From the NCBI GenBank assembly GCA_020632715.1, contig JACKFA010000012.1, forward strand, positions 1 to 64,000: a DNA stretch of 64,000 nucleotides, written 5' to 3'. Position numbers and translations under genes: made by a program. The stretch comes from Deltaproteobacteria bacterium (GTDB taxonomy: Bacteria; Myxococcota_A; UBA9042; PHBI01). Positions 42,931 through 51,926 of the stretch are shown here, piece by piece. Under the pieces are notes generated by a model that was not told the DNA's origin, did not search any database, and saw nothing but the letters and a program-made list of their open reading frames with translations. Position 1 is the first letter of the stretch, and each line of letters starts with the position of its first letter.

Positions 42931-44139
42931 TCATCGGCCGGAAAAGCAAGCGGCGGCCCTGCGACCGCGCCAGCGCCGCCACAGGAGCGCGCCGACGAGC
43001 GCCGCCTCGAGCCCCCCGACGCCCGCTCCGGTCGCGCACCCGGATCCGCCCGCCGGCCGAGGCGACGGCCCGACCGGGCTCGGCGCCCCCACGGACGCCA
43101 CCCCCGTGAGCGTGTACGGCGCGTCGTCGGACCGCGTGGACACCACCGCGAGCTCGACCGCCGCCGTCCCCGCGGGCGTCGCGATCGCGACGACCCAGCC
43201 AGGCCCCGCGTCGAGGGGCGCGGACCCGCTCGCGACCACGCCCCGACCCGCGTCCTCGGCCCGCCACCCGAGCGCCAGCCCCGCGCCGCCGCCCGTCCCG
43301 CTGACCCTCAGCACCGCCGCGCCGGGGACCTCCGCGCGGAACCGGAGCGGGCCCTCGACCGCGTCCACGCCGAACCGCCGCGTCCCCGCCGCGACGCGCT
43401 CTCGCCCGCCCGCGCCATCGACCGCCGCGGCGTCGCCGCACCGCCGGAGCCCGCGCGCCTCGGCGAGCTCCGCCCAACGCATCGCGAGTCGCGGCGCCTC
43501 CGCGGCGAGCCGCGCCGACACCGCGCCCACCCAGGTCGCGACGCGCTCGGTGTGCTCGGGGCCGACGGCCCGGACGGCGTCGAGGACCGCGGCGAGGTCG
43601 GCCGGCTCGCCCCCCGCCCCGCTCAGCTCCCAGAGCGCGCTCGACACGACCGCCGCGTCCGCGTACGGCGCCCCCACGAGGTCGTCCGGGCAGCGCGCGG
43701 CGGCCCGGAGGTCGCGGACGGCGCTCGGCTCGCCGAGCCCGTCGCCGACGAGCGGATCGCCGGTCAGCGCGGCCGCGACGAAGTCGGCCACGCCCTCGTG
43801 GACGACGGCGCTCTCGTGGTTGGCGCGGCCCCCGGCGAGCACCCACCGCGGCGGGTTCCAGCCGCGCGCGCGCAGCCAGACGTGGGTCAGCTCGTGCACC
43901 ACGACGTCGAGCTCGGGCTCGGTCGGCGCCTCCTGGAAGAGGATCGCCGGCCGCCCCGCGTAGGCGCGGAGCCCGGCCGACGCCGCGTCCGCCACCGACA
44001 GCGCCACGGCCGCGCCGATCGGCGCGTCCAGCACCACGACCGGCGCCTCGCTCCAGAGCCCGGCGGCCGCGAGCCGCGCCCTCGCGGCGTCGATGACCGC
44101 GCGCGCCGCCACCGCCCGCTCGGGCAGCACCGGCACCAC
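42931..44139 (-). CDS. HELTH gluzincin-like metalloprotease with C-terminal sorting-like tail, start uncertain
   Basis: About 402 residues from GTG at 44139. A CTG at 44217, overlapping the upstream stop, would add 26 residues including VVVVGCNPGAP. A zinc site HELTH (near residue 80) is followed about 30 residues later by HEGVADF, whose Glu could be the third ligand as in gluzincins. The C-terminal half is beta-rich. The end has GSGCATG, a hydrophobic stretch (LEAALVGALLW) and an Arg cluster, like a MYXO-CTERM tail. Such a tail implies export, yet no signal peptide is present with any available start, and the frame runs into the upstream gene. The 5' end may have been lost by deletion. It is downstream of, and possibly co-transcribed with, the fibrinogen-like lipoprotein gene. 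Confidence 0.75.
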   Translation of the reverse strand: MVPVLPERAVAARAVIDAARARLAAAGLWSEAPVVVLDAPIGAAVALSVADAASAGLRAYAGRPAILFQEAPTEPELDVVVHELTHVWLRARGWNPPRWVLAGGRANHESAVVHEGVADFVAAALTGDPLVGDGLGEPSAVRDLRAAARCPDDLVGAPYADAAVVSSALWELSGAGGEPADLAAVLDAVRAVGPEHTERVATWVGAVSARLAAEAPRLAMRWAELAEARGLRRCGDAAAVDGAGGRERVAAGTRRFGVDAVEGPLRFRAEVPGAAVLRVSGTGGGAGLALGWRAEDAGRGVVASGSAPLDAGPGWVVAIATPAGTAAVELAVVSTRSDDAPYTLTGVASVGAPSPVGPSPRPAGGSGCATGAGVGGLEAALVGALLWRRWRGRRAAACFSGR

Positions 44140-44213
44140 CCCCTGACAGCGGGGGGCGCCGGGGTTGCACCCGACGACGACGACGCCCGCGCCGACGTCG
44201 TCGGGACCCGGGC

Positions 44214-47200
44214 TCAGCGGATCCAGAGGTAGACGACGTGCTTGCTCACGTTGCCCTTCGGGACCCCGTTCCCCGCGGTCCCGGTCCAGCCGCCGCCGTG
44301 GCACGCGCACGTCGTGCAGCCCTTGCTCGTGCCGCCGTAGTACGAGCCGACCCCGGCCCAGCCGCCGCTGTTGCAGCCGCACTGGAAGTTCGACTCGCTC
44401 GCCCCCTTGACGCCCCAGCTCGTGTCGCCGGGCTTCGCGGTGCTCGTCCGCGCGCGGCAGAAGCGCGCCGCGTCGGGGTTCGGGATCTGCTGGTTCAGGA
44501 CGGGGTCGTTGCTCTGGAAGTGGTGGAGCACGATCGTGCCGGCGCCCGTCTTCGCGCCGTCCGCGAAGAGCTCCTCGGTGGTCGAGAACGTCTGGTAGAG
44601 GTTCTTCGGCGCCGCCGGGTCGCACCAGTTGAGGCGCACGTGCGAGTACTGCCCGCGCGCGAACGAGAAGCGCGGCCCGAGGAAGCCGGACCCCTCTCCC
44701 GCCGCGACCTCGGAGGGGCTCCCGGTCTCGGCGAAGAGCGAGGCCATCACGCCGTCGCCGTTGTTGGCGGGCTGCCCGGCCGTCTCGTAGCCGACGAGCG
44801 TCCAGCCGCCGCCGTCGCGGGTCATGTCGCAGCGCACCTCGAACGGCGGCTTCGCCGGGTCGGGCTGCACCATGTAGATCCCGCTCTGCGAGCTCGGGTC
44901 CTTCTCGCGCTGCGCGCGGCAGCTCGCCGGGCACGACCCCGCCTCGCACGTGTTCCGCTTGTCCGTCGGGAACGCGATGCAGGTCGGCGCCGGGTCGACG
45001 CAGGCGTCGTTCTCGCAGAGCTGCCCCGCCCCGCAGCACGCGCCGCCGCAGACGACCCCCTGCCCCGCGCCGCACTTGCAGAGGCCGTCGGCGCACGAGA
45101 GCCCGCTGTCGCAGCCCCCGCCCGAGCAGCAGCCCTGCCCGAACGCGCCGCACGTCGCCTTGGTGGCCGCGGTGCAGACGCCGCCCGTGCAGTCCGCGGT
45201 GCCGACGCAGTCGCCCTTCTCGCGGCACTTCTTGCCCACAGCACAGCGGTTGCAGTCGGTCGGCCCGCCGCAGTCGACGTCGGTCTCGGCGCCGTCGAGC
45301 TTCCAGTTCTCGCAGGAGCGCGTGCACTGGTAGCCGTTGGTCTGCCCGCTCTGGCACTGCCTGGCGTCCGCGCAGAGCGCGCCGTCCGCGCACTTGGCGC
45401 AGCTGCCCCCGCAGTCGGCGTCGCACTCGCCCGGCGAGCGCTCGCCGTCCTTGCACGGATCGGCGGCGCAGTGGCCGTAGGGCATCTTGATCCGATGGGA
45501 GGAGATCTTGATGTACTTTGGCGTGCAGGCGCCGGATGCGCAGTCGTCGGCGCGGACGCAGATCTTGGACGCCGCGCAAGGGGCGCAGAGCCGGCCGCCG
45601 CAGTCGACGTCGCTCTCGGACCCGGACTTCACACCGTCCCCGCAGGTCGTGGCGCCGCACCTCCCGCCGACGCAGAAGAGCCCGCTCGCGCAGTCGCTGT
45701 TGACCTTGCACTGCTTGCTCTCACCGCAGCCGCGCGTGCACTCGCCGCCGCAGTCGAGGTCGGTCTCGGGCTCTCCCTCGCCCTGGCGCCCGTTGCTGCA
45801 GGTCGGCGTGCAGTAGCCGAGCCCCGGCACATCGAACTTCTTCTCGACGATCGAGAACTCCTTGTTCCAGACCTCGAACGGGCCGATGTCGGCGCCGAGC
45901 TTCTGCGCGTCCTTGCCGCCGAAGCTCGACCCGGGCGTCTGCAGGCGCGCGCCGACCGGGAAGCCGAGGCCGGCCGACAGCCCGAGGCTGACCTCACCCT
46001 TCGGCCACTTCGAGGTCGCAGCACAGCTCGACGTGTACTTTGCCCGCGCGATGATCGAGCCGCGGACGCCCAGGTTGAGCCCGATCGCGTCGTAGAGGAA
46101 CACGTTCACGCGCGGGATCACGCTGCACGAGACGACCGCCTCGCCGCCGCCGAGGACCTTCATCTCGAAGCGCGGCGTGTGCTTGTAGGTCGGCTTGTTC
46201 TTGAGCATCCCCACGCCCTGCACGTACTCCGCGCGGTACTTGAAGGTGTGGACCGACTCGAGCGTGGCCTCGGCGTTCAGCTGCGCCTTCAGCTCGAAGC
46301 CGCAGTCGACGTCGACCTGAACGGTCCCCGTGAACACGACCGGCACCTTCCCGAGGATGACGACCTTGGTCTTGGGCTTGCTCAGGTAGATGGTCTTCTT
46401 CCAGTTGCCGGCGGGCTTCGCGTCCTCGTCGCCGAGGAGCTCCTTCCGGAAGGTGTTCAGCACCGGGCCCGCGAAGTCGCTGACCTGATTGAGCGCCGCT
46501 TCGAGCTCGGAGCCCGCCTTGCCGCCCGCCGACGCGAGCGACGCCATCAGCGCGAGGTCGAGCGTGAGCTTCGCGGTGAGCGAGGCGTCGACGTCGAGCC
46601 AGATCTTGAGCGGCGGGAGCGGGTCGACGGCGATCGGGTTCGGGATCTGCCCGCCGATGGAGAGCTTCGGTTTGAAGGTGATGAGGCCCTTCAGGTTCGA
46701 GTCGCCGGACAACGACGCCTGCATCGGGAACTTGCCGGTCTCGTTGAAGTTCTTCTTGTAGTCGAACTTGAAGATGGAGAGGTCGATCGCATCGAACTTG
46801 AACTCCGGGTCGAAGGTCGCCTCCCCCGAGAAGCTCTTCGGCATGATCGCGCCGTAGAGCGCCTTCGCGTCATCGTAGAGGGCCTTCGCGATGTAGCCGA
46901 CGCTCCGCGCGGTCTCGCTCACGGCCCCGCCGACGGCGTTCCCGGCGCTCACCGCGACCCCGCCGACGGTCTTGGCCGCCGAGACGACCGCCGCCTTCGT
47001 GGTCTTCGCCACCGTGACGGCGGCGTTCCCGACCGCCTTGGCGGCGGTGACGGTGGCCTTCGCGACCGTCTTGGCCGTGTTCTTGACGACGTTCACGGCC
47101 GCCGAGACCTTGCTCGTCACGGCGCTCGCGGCCTTCTTGATGAACGAGCAGCAGAAGGGGTCGCCCTCGACGCCCTCGTCGTCCGCGCCGTCGGCGGGCG

Positions 47201-48152
47201 CGTCGTCGCGGAGCCCATCCGGGAGGTGGTCGAGCTCCGGGAGCGAGTTCGTGTAGAGGTTGTCGGCCGCCCAGTCGGCCTGCGCCTCGAACGCCGACCA
47301 CGGCACCTCCTTCGCCTCCTCCGGGTCGAAGGTGACCTGGAAGTCGCCGGTGATGATCTCCTGGAGCGCCGCCGCCCCCGTGGTGACGACGATCTCGTCG
47401 CCGACGGTCTCGACGCGCTGCACCTTGCGCGCGAAGCCGAACGGGTTCTGGCCGGGCGCGCCCTCGTCGGACGGCGCCGACACGAGCACCTTGCCCCGCT
47501 CCCAGGTCAGCACCTCGGGGTGCGCGGTGGCCGAGAAGCGAAGCTCCCCGGGGGTCACCTTCACGTCGTTCCGGGTCGCGTCGTCCGCGACCTCGAGCCC
47601 GACCGCGGCGGTGATCTCGTCCTTCTCCGGCGGGAGCTCCGGGTGCCACGCGGCGAGCGCCTGCTCGAGCTCCTCCGGCGTCGCGCCGCCCGTGACGAGC
47701 TCGCCCTGCGGCGCCGGGGTCGGGTCGTAGCAGAGGCGACCGTCGAGCCCGAGCGCCTGCCCGTCGGGGCAGCCGCAGGCGTAGGAGCCCTGCGTGTTCG
47801 TGCAGGTGCCGCTGCAGCCGCCGTTGTCGGTGGCGCACTCGTCGACGTCCTCACAGCTCTTGCCGTCGGCGCCGAGCGTGAAGCCCGCGCGGCACGTGCA
47901 GGACGTGTCGCCCGCGGGCGACGTCACGCACGTCGCCTCGGCGCGCTCGGGTGCCGGCACCGGGGGCGTGGGCGGCGCCTCGGGCTCCGGCGGGGTCACG
48001 ACCGCGCTGGCCGCGTCGTCGTCGGTGGCCGCCGTCCCGGCGGTCGTCTCGGCGCCCTCGGCGGGCGTCGTGGGCGGCGACTCCTTGCTACAACCTGCGC
48101 AGATCAAGGCGACGAGCGCAGGCGCGAGCCAGGCGTAGGAGCGATGGTGCAT
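44214..48152 (-). CDS. EGF / Cys-rich repeat / fibrinogen-like lipoprotein
   Basis: 1312 residues. Start MHHRSYAWLAPALVALICAGC at 48152 with AAAGG upstream; the lipobox is CAGC. A Pro/Ala/Thr-rich linker follows, then a calcium-type EGF domain (DVDECATDNGG, GSYACGCPDGQ). Residues about 330-440 are an Ala/Val/Lys-rich amphipathic helical stretch (VNVVKNTAKTVAKATVTAAK and similar). Residues 440-770 are beta-rich and unrecognised. Residues about 780-1065 have Cys-rich repeats built on (E/S)xDxDCGG..C..C, common in myxobacterial surface proteins. The C-terminus (about 1070-1312) is fibrinogen-like: GIYMVQPDP, VRCDMTRDGGGWTLVG and a final VVYLWIR. It probably acts as a surface binding protein; the ligand is unknown. 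Confidence 0.9.
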   Translation of the reverse strand: MHHRSYAWLAPALVALICAGCSKESPPTTPAEGAETTAGTAATDDDAASAVVTPPEPEAPPTPPVPAPERAEATCVTSPAGDTSCTCRAGFTLGADGKSCEDVDECATDNGGCSGTCTNTQGSYACGCPDGQALGLDGRLCYDPTPAPQGELVTGGATPEELEQALAAWHPELPPEKDEITAAVGLEVADDATRNDVKVTPGELRFSATAHPEVLTWERGKVLVSAPSDEGAPGQNPFGFARKVQRVETVGDEIVVTTGAAALQEIITGDFQVTFDPEEAKEVPWSAFEAQADWAADNLYTNSLPELDHLPDGLRDDAPADGADDEGVEGDPFCCSFIKKAASAVTSKVSAAVNVVKNTAKTVAKATVTAAKAVGNAAVTVAKTTKAAVVSAAKTVGGVAVSAGNAVGGAVSETARSVGYIAKALYDDAKALYGAIMPKSFSGEATFDPEFKFDAIDLSIFKFDYKKNFNETGKFPMQASLSGDSNLKGLITFKPKLSIGGQIPNPIAVDPLPPLKIWLDVDASLTAKLTLDLALMASLASAGGKAGSELEAALNQVSDFAGPVLNTFRKELLGDEDAKPAGNWKKTIYLSKPKTKVVILGKVPVVFTGTVQVDVDCGFELKAQLNAEATLESVHTFKYRAEYVQGVGMLKNKPTYKHTPRFEMKVLGGGEAVVSCSVIPRVNVFLYDAIGLNLGVRGSIIARAKYTSSCAATSKWPKGEVSLGLSAGLGFPVGARLQTPGSSFGGKDAQKLGADIGPFEVWNKEFSIVEKKFDVPGLGYCTPTCSNGRQGEGEPETDLDCGGECTRGCGESKQCKVNSDCASGLFCVGGRCGATTCGDGVKSGSESDVDCGGRLCAPCAASKICVRADDCASGACTPKYIKISSHRIKMPYGHCAADPCKDGERSPGECDADCGGSCAKCADGALCADARQCQSGQTNGYQCTRSCENWKLDGAETDVDCGGPTDCNRCAVGKKCREKGDCVGTADCTGGVCTAATKATCGAFGQGCCSGGGCDSGLSCADGLCKCGAGQGVVCGGACCGAGQLCENDACVDPAPTCIAFPTDKRNTCEAGSCPASCRAQREKDPSSQSGIYMVQPDPAKPPFEVRCDMTRDGGGWTLVGYETAGQPANNGDGVMASLFAETGSPSEVAAGEGSGFLGPRFSFARGQYSHVRLNWCDPAAPKNLYQTFSTTEELFADGAKTGAGTIVLHHFQSNDPVLNQQIPNPDAARFCRARTSTAKPGDTSWGVKGASESNFQCGCNSGGWAGVGSYYGGTSKGCTTCACHGGGWTGTAGNGVPKGNVSKHVVYLWIR

Positions 48153-48282
48153 GAGCGAGCCTTTCGATGTGGAATCGCCCGCGATACACGGGCGAGAGAA
48201 CCCTCGCATCGTTGACGGCCGCCCACAACCCGGTCCCGGCGAATGTGCCAAATGACACGATATCGCCCGGTCCAGTCCGGCG

Positions 48283-50040
48283 TCAGCGCATCTCCTCCTC
48301 GAAGTCGTAGATCTTCTCCATCAGCTGCTCCGCCGGCGCCGGCGCCGCGGAGCGCGAGGCCTTCGGCGGGCGCTGCTGCGCGATGCCCGTCGGGTACTCG
48401 AGCTCGTACTCGATCCGCCACGTCTCGCGCTTCCCGCCCGCGAGCGTCACCGTCCAACGCACGAGCCCGTCGCTGTCCCGCTTGGCCCCCTTGGGCACGC
48501 TCACGTCGCTCACCTCGATGTCCTCGGTCTGCGACACCGGCACGCGGTCCGTCAGCTCGATGGTCACGGGCGCGTCGCCCAGGTTCTCCGCCGACAGCAG
48601 GAACGACACCTTCGCCTGCGTCCGCTTCTTGCCGACCTCGAGCGAGCTCTTCTTCCGGTCGATGGTCCGCGTCAGCTTCACGCGCTCGTTGACCCCGAGG
48701 AACACCGAGAACGTCTCGCCCGGCGACACGAACTGCATCTCGCTCGTCCCGACGAACGCCCCGTCCACGAAGAGCGCCGCCTTCCCCGGGAGGAGCGGCT
48801 GCTCGCCCGCGTTCACGAGCTCCGCCGTCCGCACCACGTTCAGCGACACCTCGGGCACCGCCACCTGCCGGAGCGTCATCGGGAACGTCGCCGTCGCGAT
48901 GGGCACCCGCACCACGTTCCCGTCGGTCCGCACCGTGCGCGTCGCGAGCGCCTCGAAGTGGGCCGTCGTCCCGCGGCTCGCGAGGCGCGAGAACGTCTCC
49001 CGCGCCCGCGCCTGAACGACCTCCTGCTGCGCCACCTGCGCCTGCCACGCCTCGCCCTTCTGCATGTTCGAGCTCGAGTACGCGCTCTGCGCCTGCTCGA
49101 ACGACTGCCCCATGCGCTGCACGGTCGCCGAGATCCCGCTCCCCCCGGCCCCGAGCAGCATCGCCTGCGCCTCCGGCACCGCCAGCATCTCCGTCGGGCT
49201 CTGCGTCGCGAACGAGAGCGCCGCCTGCGTCCAGTCCTCGCCGGTCGTCTGCGCGACGCCCGCGAACTGCGACACCGTCACGCTCCGGTCCCCGTCGGCG
49301 CGCAGGTCCGCCACCGGCTCCCAGGTCGCCCCCGGCGTCAGGTAGCTCACGACGAGCTGCGCCCGCACGACGCTCCCCTGCACCTCCACGACGACGTTGC
49401 TCTGCTCGAGCTGCGAGCGCGCCCGCAGCTCGTTCCGCGCCGCCATCCGCCGCGCGAGCTCCGGCTGCAGGTCGCGCCGCTTCGCCGCCGCCTCGCGCAG
49501 GAGCTTCCGGTCCGCCCGGAGCCGCGTCGACACGAAGTCCACCGTGTCCGCGTACGTCGCGACCTTGATGTCGCGCGTCGCCATGTCCTTCGGGAGCTTC
49601 TCGAGCGAGAACGCGCGGATCGCCTCGAGCTGCGCGATCTCGGCGTTCACGACGCGCTCGTCGTCCGCGATGGCGGCGAGCTGGTCCTCGATCTCGCGCA
49701 CGGCCGCGTCCGCCTTCCGCACGGCCTCCTCCGAGGCCTCGGCGAGGAACGTCTTCGTGACCGTGACGTCGAGGATCTTCCCGGCGGTCACCGGCACGAG
49801 GTTCGCCCGCACGGACGCCTGGTCGATGAAGCCGGGGAGCCCGCTCACCACGAAGCGCGCGGGCTGCGCGGGCGGGTCGATGGTGCCGGTGCGCGTCACC
49901 TGCGCGCGGTCGGCGTACACGGTCACCGCCGTGATCTTCGTGGGCACGTCCTGCGGCTCGGCGGCGTGCGCCGCGCCGGCCGCGAGCCACGGGGCCACGA
50001 GCGACGCGAGGAGGGAGGCGGCAGCGAGATGGGTCTTCAC
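48283..50040 (-). CDS. MuiA-like DUF4139/DUF4140 protein
   Basis: 585 residues, GTG start at 50040 with GGAG eight bases upstream, chosen because it opens a clean Sec signal (VKTHLAAASLLASLVAPW ... AHAA). The N-terminal DUF4140 domain begins ITAVTVYADRAQVTRTG. A long charged coiled coil (about 110-210) follows, then the DUF4139 domain with VVSYLTPGATWEPVADLRAD, WTQAALSFATQSP and ELTDRVPVSQTEDIEV. This order and length fit the mucoidy-inhibitor MuiA family, exported proteins of unknown biochemistry. The neighbouring M23 peptidase 56 bases upstream is co-directional, so the pair may form an envelope-related operon. Confidence 0.9.
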   Translation of the reverse strand: MKTHLAAASLLASLVAPWLAAGAAHAAEPQDVPTKITAVTVYADRAQVTRTGTIDPPAQPARFVVSGLPGFIDQASVRANLVPVTAGKILDVTVTKTFLAEASEEAVRKADAAVREIEDQLAAIADDERVVNAEIAQLEAIRAFSLEKLPKDMATRDIKVATYADTVDFVSTRLRADRKLLREAAAKRRDLQPELARRMAARNELRARSQLEQSNVVVEVQGSVVRAQLVVSYLTPGATWEPVADLRADGDRSVTVSQFAGVAQTTGEDWTQAALSFATQSPTEMLAVPEAQAMLLGAGGSGISATVQRMGQSFEQAQSAYSSSNMQKGEAWQAQVAQQEVVQARARETFSRLASRGTTAHFEALATRTVRTDGNVVRVPIATATFPMTLRQVAVPEVSLNVVRTAELVNAGEQPLLPGKAALFVDGAFVGTSEMQFVSPGETFSVFLGVNERVKLTRTIDRKKSSLEVGKKRTQAKVSFLLSAENLGDAPVTIELTDRVPVSQTEDIEVSDVSVPKGAKRDSDGLVRWTVTLAGGKRETWRIEYELEYPTGIAQQRPPKASRSAAPAPAEQLMEKIYDFEEEMR

Positions 50041-50096
50041 GGTGAGCTCCGGTCCGGGGGGCGATCTCCCCGCTACGTCCGACACGCGTTTTCGGT

Positions 50097-51410
50097 CTAC
50101 GGGGCACCCGTTTTCTCGGCCGCGCCGCCGCTACCGCCGCCGCCACGCGGCGCCGCCTTGCAGCGCTCCTCGGCGGTGAAGCCGTAGCGCACGGCGGTCG
50201 CGTCGCACGCGGTCGGCGCGACGAGCGACACGAGGAGGTGGAGCTTCGCGTCGACGAGGAGGCGCACCTTCTGGTGGTCGACGGCGCCGACGAGCGGCTC
50301 GAGGCGCACGAGGCCGGCGATCCCCTCGGGCGGGATCGCGCGCTGCCCGTCGAGATCGACGAGCACGAGGCCGGGGAGCGCGTCGCCGCCTTGCTTCTCG
50401 AGGTCGAGGTCGATCCACTGCCCGGGGAAGAGCTTCGTCTCGTAGGCGTGCGCCGCGTACGCGCCGGAGCGGAAGTCGTCCTCGACGGCCCACGCGCGGC
50501 AGGTCGGCACGACGAAGCGCTTCCGCCAGACGCGCGCCCCCTCCGGCACCACCCCCTGCTCCACGAGCACGACGGGGGTCCGCAGGAGGTCGACGGGCTT
50601 CAGCGCGAGCCCCGCGCGGTCCTTCCCGGGGCCGGCGCCGACCGGCGGCTCCCACGCGCGCGGCCGCCACGCGAGCCCCTTCGCGGCCTCCTCGAAGGCG
50701 GCCTGGTCGGCCTTCCCGCGCTCGAGCGCGGGCCCGCACCAGGCGCTCCGGTGGAGGCCGATGAGCGGCGCCACGTCGACCGCGTTGCCGTCGGGATCGT
50801 GGACGTCGATGTGCACGTGGGGGGCGCTCTCCTGCACGGCCGTGCCGCCGAGGACGCCGAGCTCCTCGCCGGGCTCGAGGACGTCGCCGCGCTTGAGATC
50901 GGGCCGCGCCGCGCCGAGGTGCATGTAGCGCACGGTGTGGCCGGCCAGCGGCCCGTCGAGGACCTCGGTGATGACGACGTTGCCGGTGCGCCAGGCGCCC
51001 TTGTGGCGCGTGAAGAAGGTGACGAGCCCGTAGCCGGCGAGCCGCATCTGGCGCGGGTACTCGAAGCGCCCGCGGCGACAGCTCCCCTCGCGCGTGTCGG
51101 GGTAGCCGTACTTCCCGGGCTTCTTCGCGCCGAGCCCGATCTCGACGACCCGCGACCGCGCCATCGCGCGCACGGCCGTCCCGAGGCCGCCGTTCGGGCC
51201 GACGCCGCCGAGGTCGATCGCCTCGTGGTTGTGGCGGCCGTTGCCGCGGCACTTGCCGAACGCGCGGTACACGTCGAGCGTGGGGTACGGCAGCGCGAGC
51301 CCGTTCGGGAGCAGGACGGCGCCGGCGCGTGGGTCGTGCGCGGTGGCGGGGACGGCGGGAGCGGCGGGCGCGGCGAGGGTCAGCGCCGTGAACAGGACGA
51401 GCGCGAACAT
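50097..51410 (-). CDS. M23-family (LytM-like) endopeptidase
   Basis: 437 residues from ATG at 51410, which begins a Sec signal (MFALVLFTALTLAAPAAP). A GTG at 51485 would add 25 charged residues. Zinc-binding residues of lysostaphin-type peptidases are present: H62xxxD66 in RHNHEAIDLGG and the HxH of APHVHIDVHD; YMHLG lies between. The C-terminal 200 residues are an unrecognised beta-rich domain. It probably cleaves peptidoglycan crosslinks or another Gly-rich substrate in the periplasm or outside the cell. It lies upstream of the MuiA-like gene on the same strand. Confidence 0.9.
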   Translation of the reverse strand: MFALVLFTALTLAAPAAPAVPATAHDPRAGAVLLPNGLALPYPTLDVYRAFGKCRGNGRHNHEAIDLGGVGPNGGLGTAVRAMARSRVVEIGLGAKKPGKYGYPDTREGSCRRGRFEYPRQMRLAGYGLVTFFTRHKGAWRTGNVVITEVLDGPLAGHTVRYMHLGAARPDLKRGDVLEPGEELGVLGGTAVQESAPHVHIDVHDPDGNAVDVAPLIGLHRSAWCGPALERGKADQAAFEEAAKGLAWRPRAWEPPVGAGPGKDRAGLALKPVDLLRTPVVLVEQGVVPEGARVWRKRFVVPTCRAWAVEDDFRSGAYAAHAYETKLFPGQWIDLDLEKQGGDALPGLVLVDLDGQRAIPPEGIAGLVRLEPLVGAVDHQKVRLLVDAKLHLLVSLVAPTACDATAVRYGFTAEERCKAAPRGGGGSGGAAEKTGAP

Positions 51411-51478
51411 GCACCGAGGGAAGTGCCACGTTCCGGACGGCCTGTCGCGCGGTTTTGCGACGCTCGTTACGAATTCCT

Positions 51479-51507
51479 TTGACACCGGGTGTGCGATTTC
51501 GCCAGTT
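51479..51507 (+). promoter_or_regulatory. Candidate promoter of a small gene
   Basis: TTGACA (51479-51484), a 17-base spacer, then a weak -10 CCAGTT (51502-51507). It is followed by AGGAG at 51538 and ATG at 51548. The TTGACA overlaps the start region of the divergent M23 gene. Confidence 0.35.
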
Positions 51508-51547
51508 TCGCGCCGTCGGGCGCACGAGTCGCCCGCGAGGAGTTTCG

Positions 51548-51673
51548 ATGTACAACCCGAATATCACGATGGGCTGGACCGAGATGGGCCTCGCGGTGGA
51601 CTACACGACGACGCGTCAGGATCAGGCGTCACGACCGCGGGTCGCCGCGTTCGGTGGGGTACGCGTCGGTTGA
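51548..51673 (+). CDS. Small protein, 41 residues
   Basis: Begins MYNPNITMGWTEMGLAVDYT and ends FGGVRVG. AGGAG lies five bases before the ATG, one of the better ribosome binding sites in the window, and a TTGACA promoter element lies about 65 bases upstream. The first 20 residues are aromatic and hydrophobic; the tail is Arg-rich. There is no signal peptide and no recognised family. It is free-standing between the M23 gene and the MATE gene. The following 250 bases (to 51926) are GC-rich with no further gene that I can support. Confidence 0.45.
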   Translation: MYNPNITMGWTEMGLAVDYTTTRQDQASRPRVAAFGGVRVG

Positions 51674-51926
51674 ACCGGCGCGACTGACCTCCGAACGCTC
51701 CCTCCGTCGAGTCGCCGCCTCCCGCGCCACCGCGCGCGGCTGAGCGGTCGTCTCGTCCCGCGCTGAGCGCCCGTCGCCGCCCGAGGTCCTCCTGACCTCC
51801 GTCGCCTGGCGCTCCGCCTCAGCCGTCGTCGCCCCGCCCTCCGCGGCCGCGACGTCGGCGCCGAGCCTCCCGACACCCGACGCCAGCGGCCGAGCGCCGC
51901 GGGCTCGTCCTTCGAGGACACGACCC

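Noticed and set aside
44238..48215. Plus-strand frame of 1325 codons opposite the fibrinogen-like lipoprotein
   Set aside because: Shadow frame with Arg/Ala/Val bias; the minus strand has lipobox, EGF and fibrinogen-like motifs.
48231..48258. Sigma54-type promoter upstream of the fibrinogen-like lipoprotein gene (TGGCAC on the minus strand)
   Set aside because: The -24 half TGGCAC is present but no TTGC lies at the -12 position.
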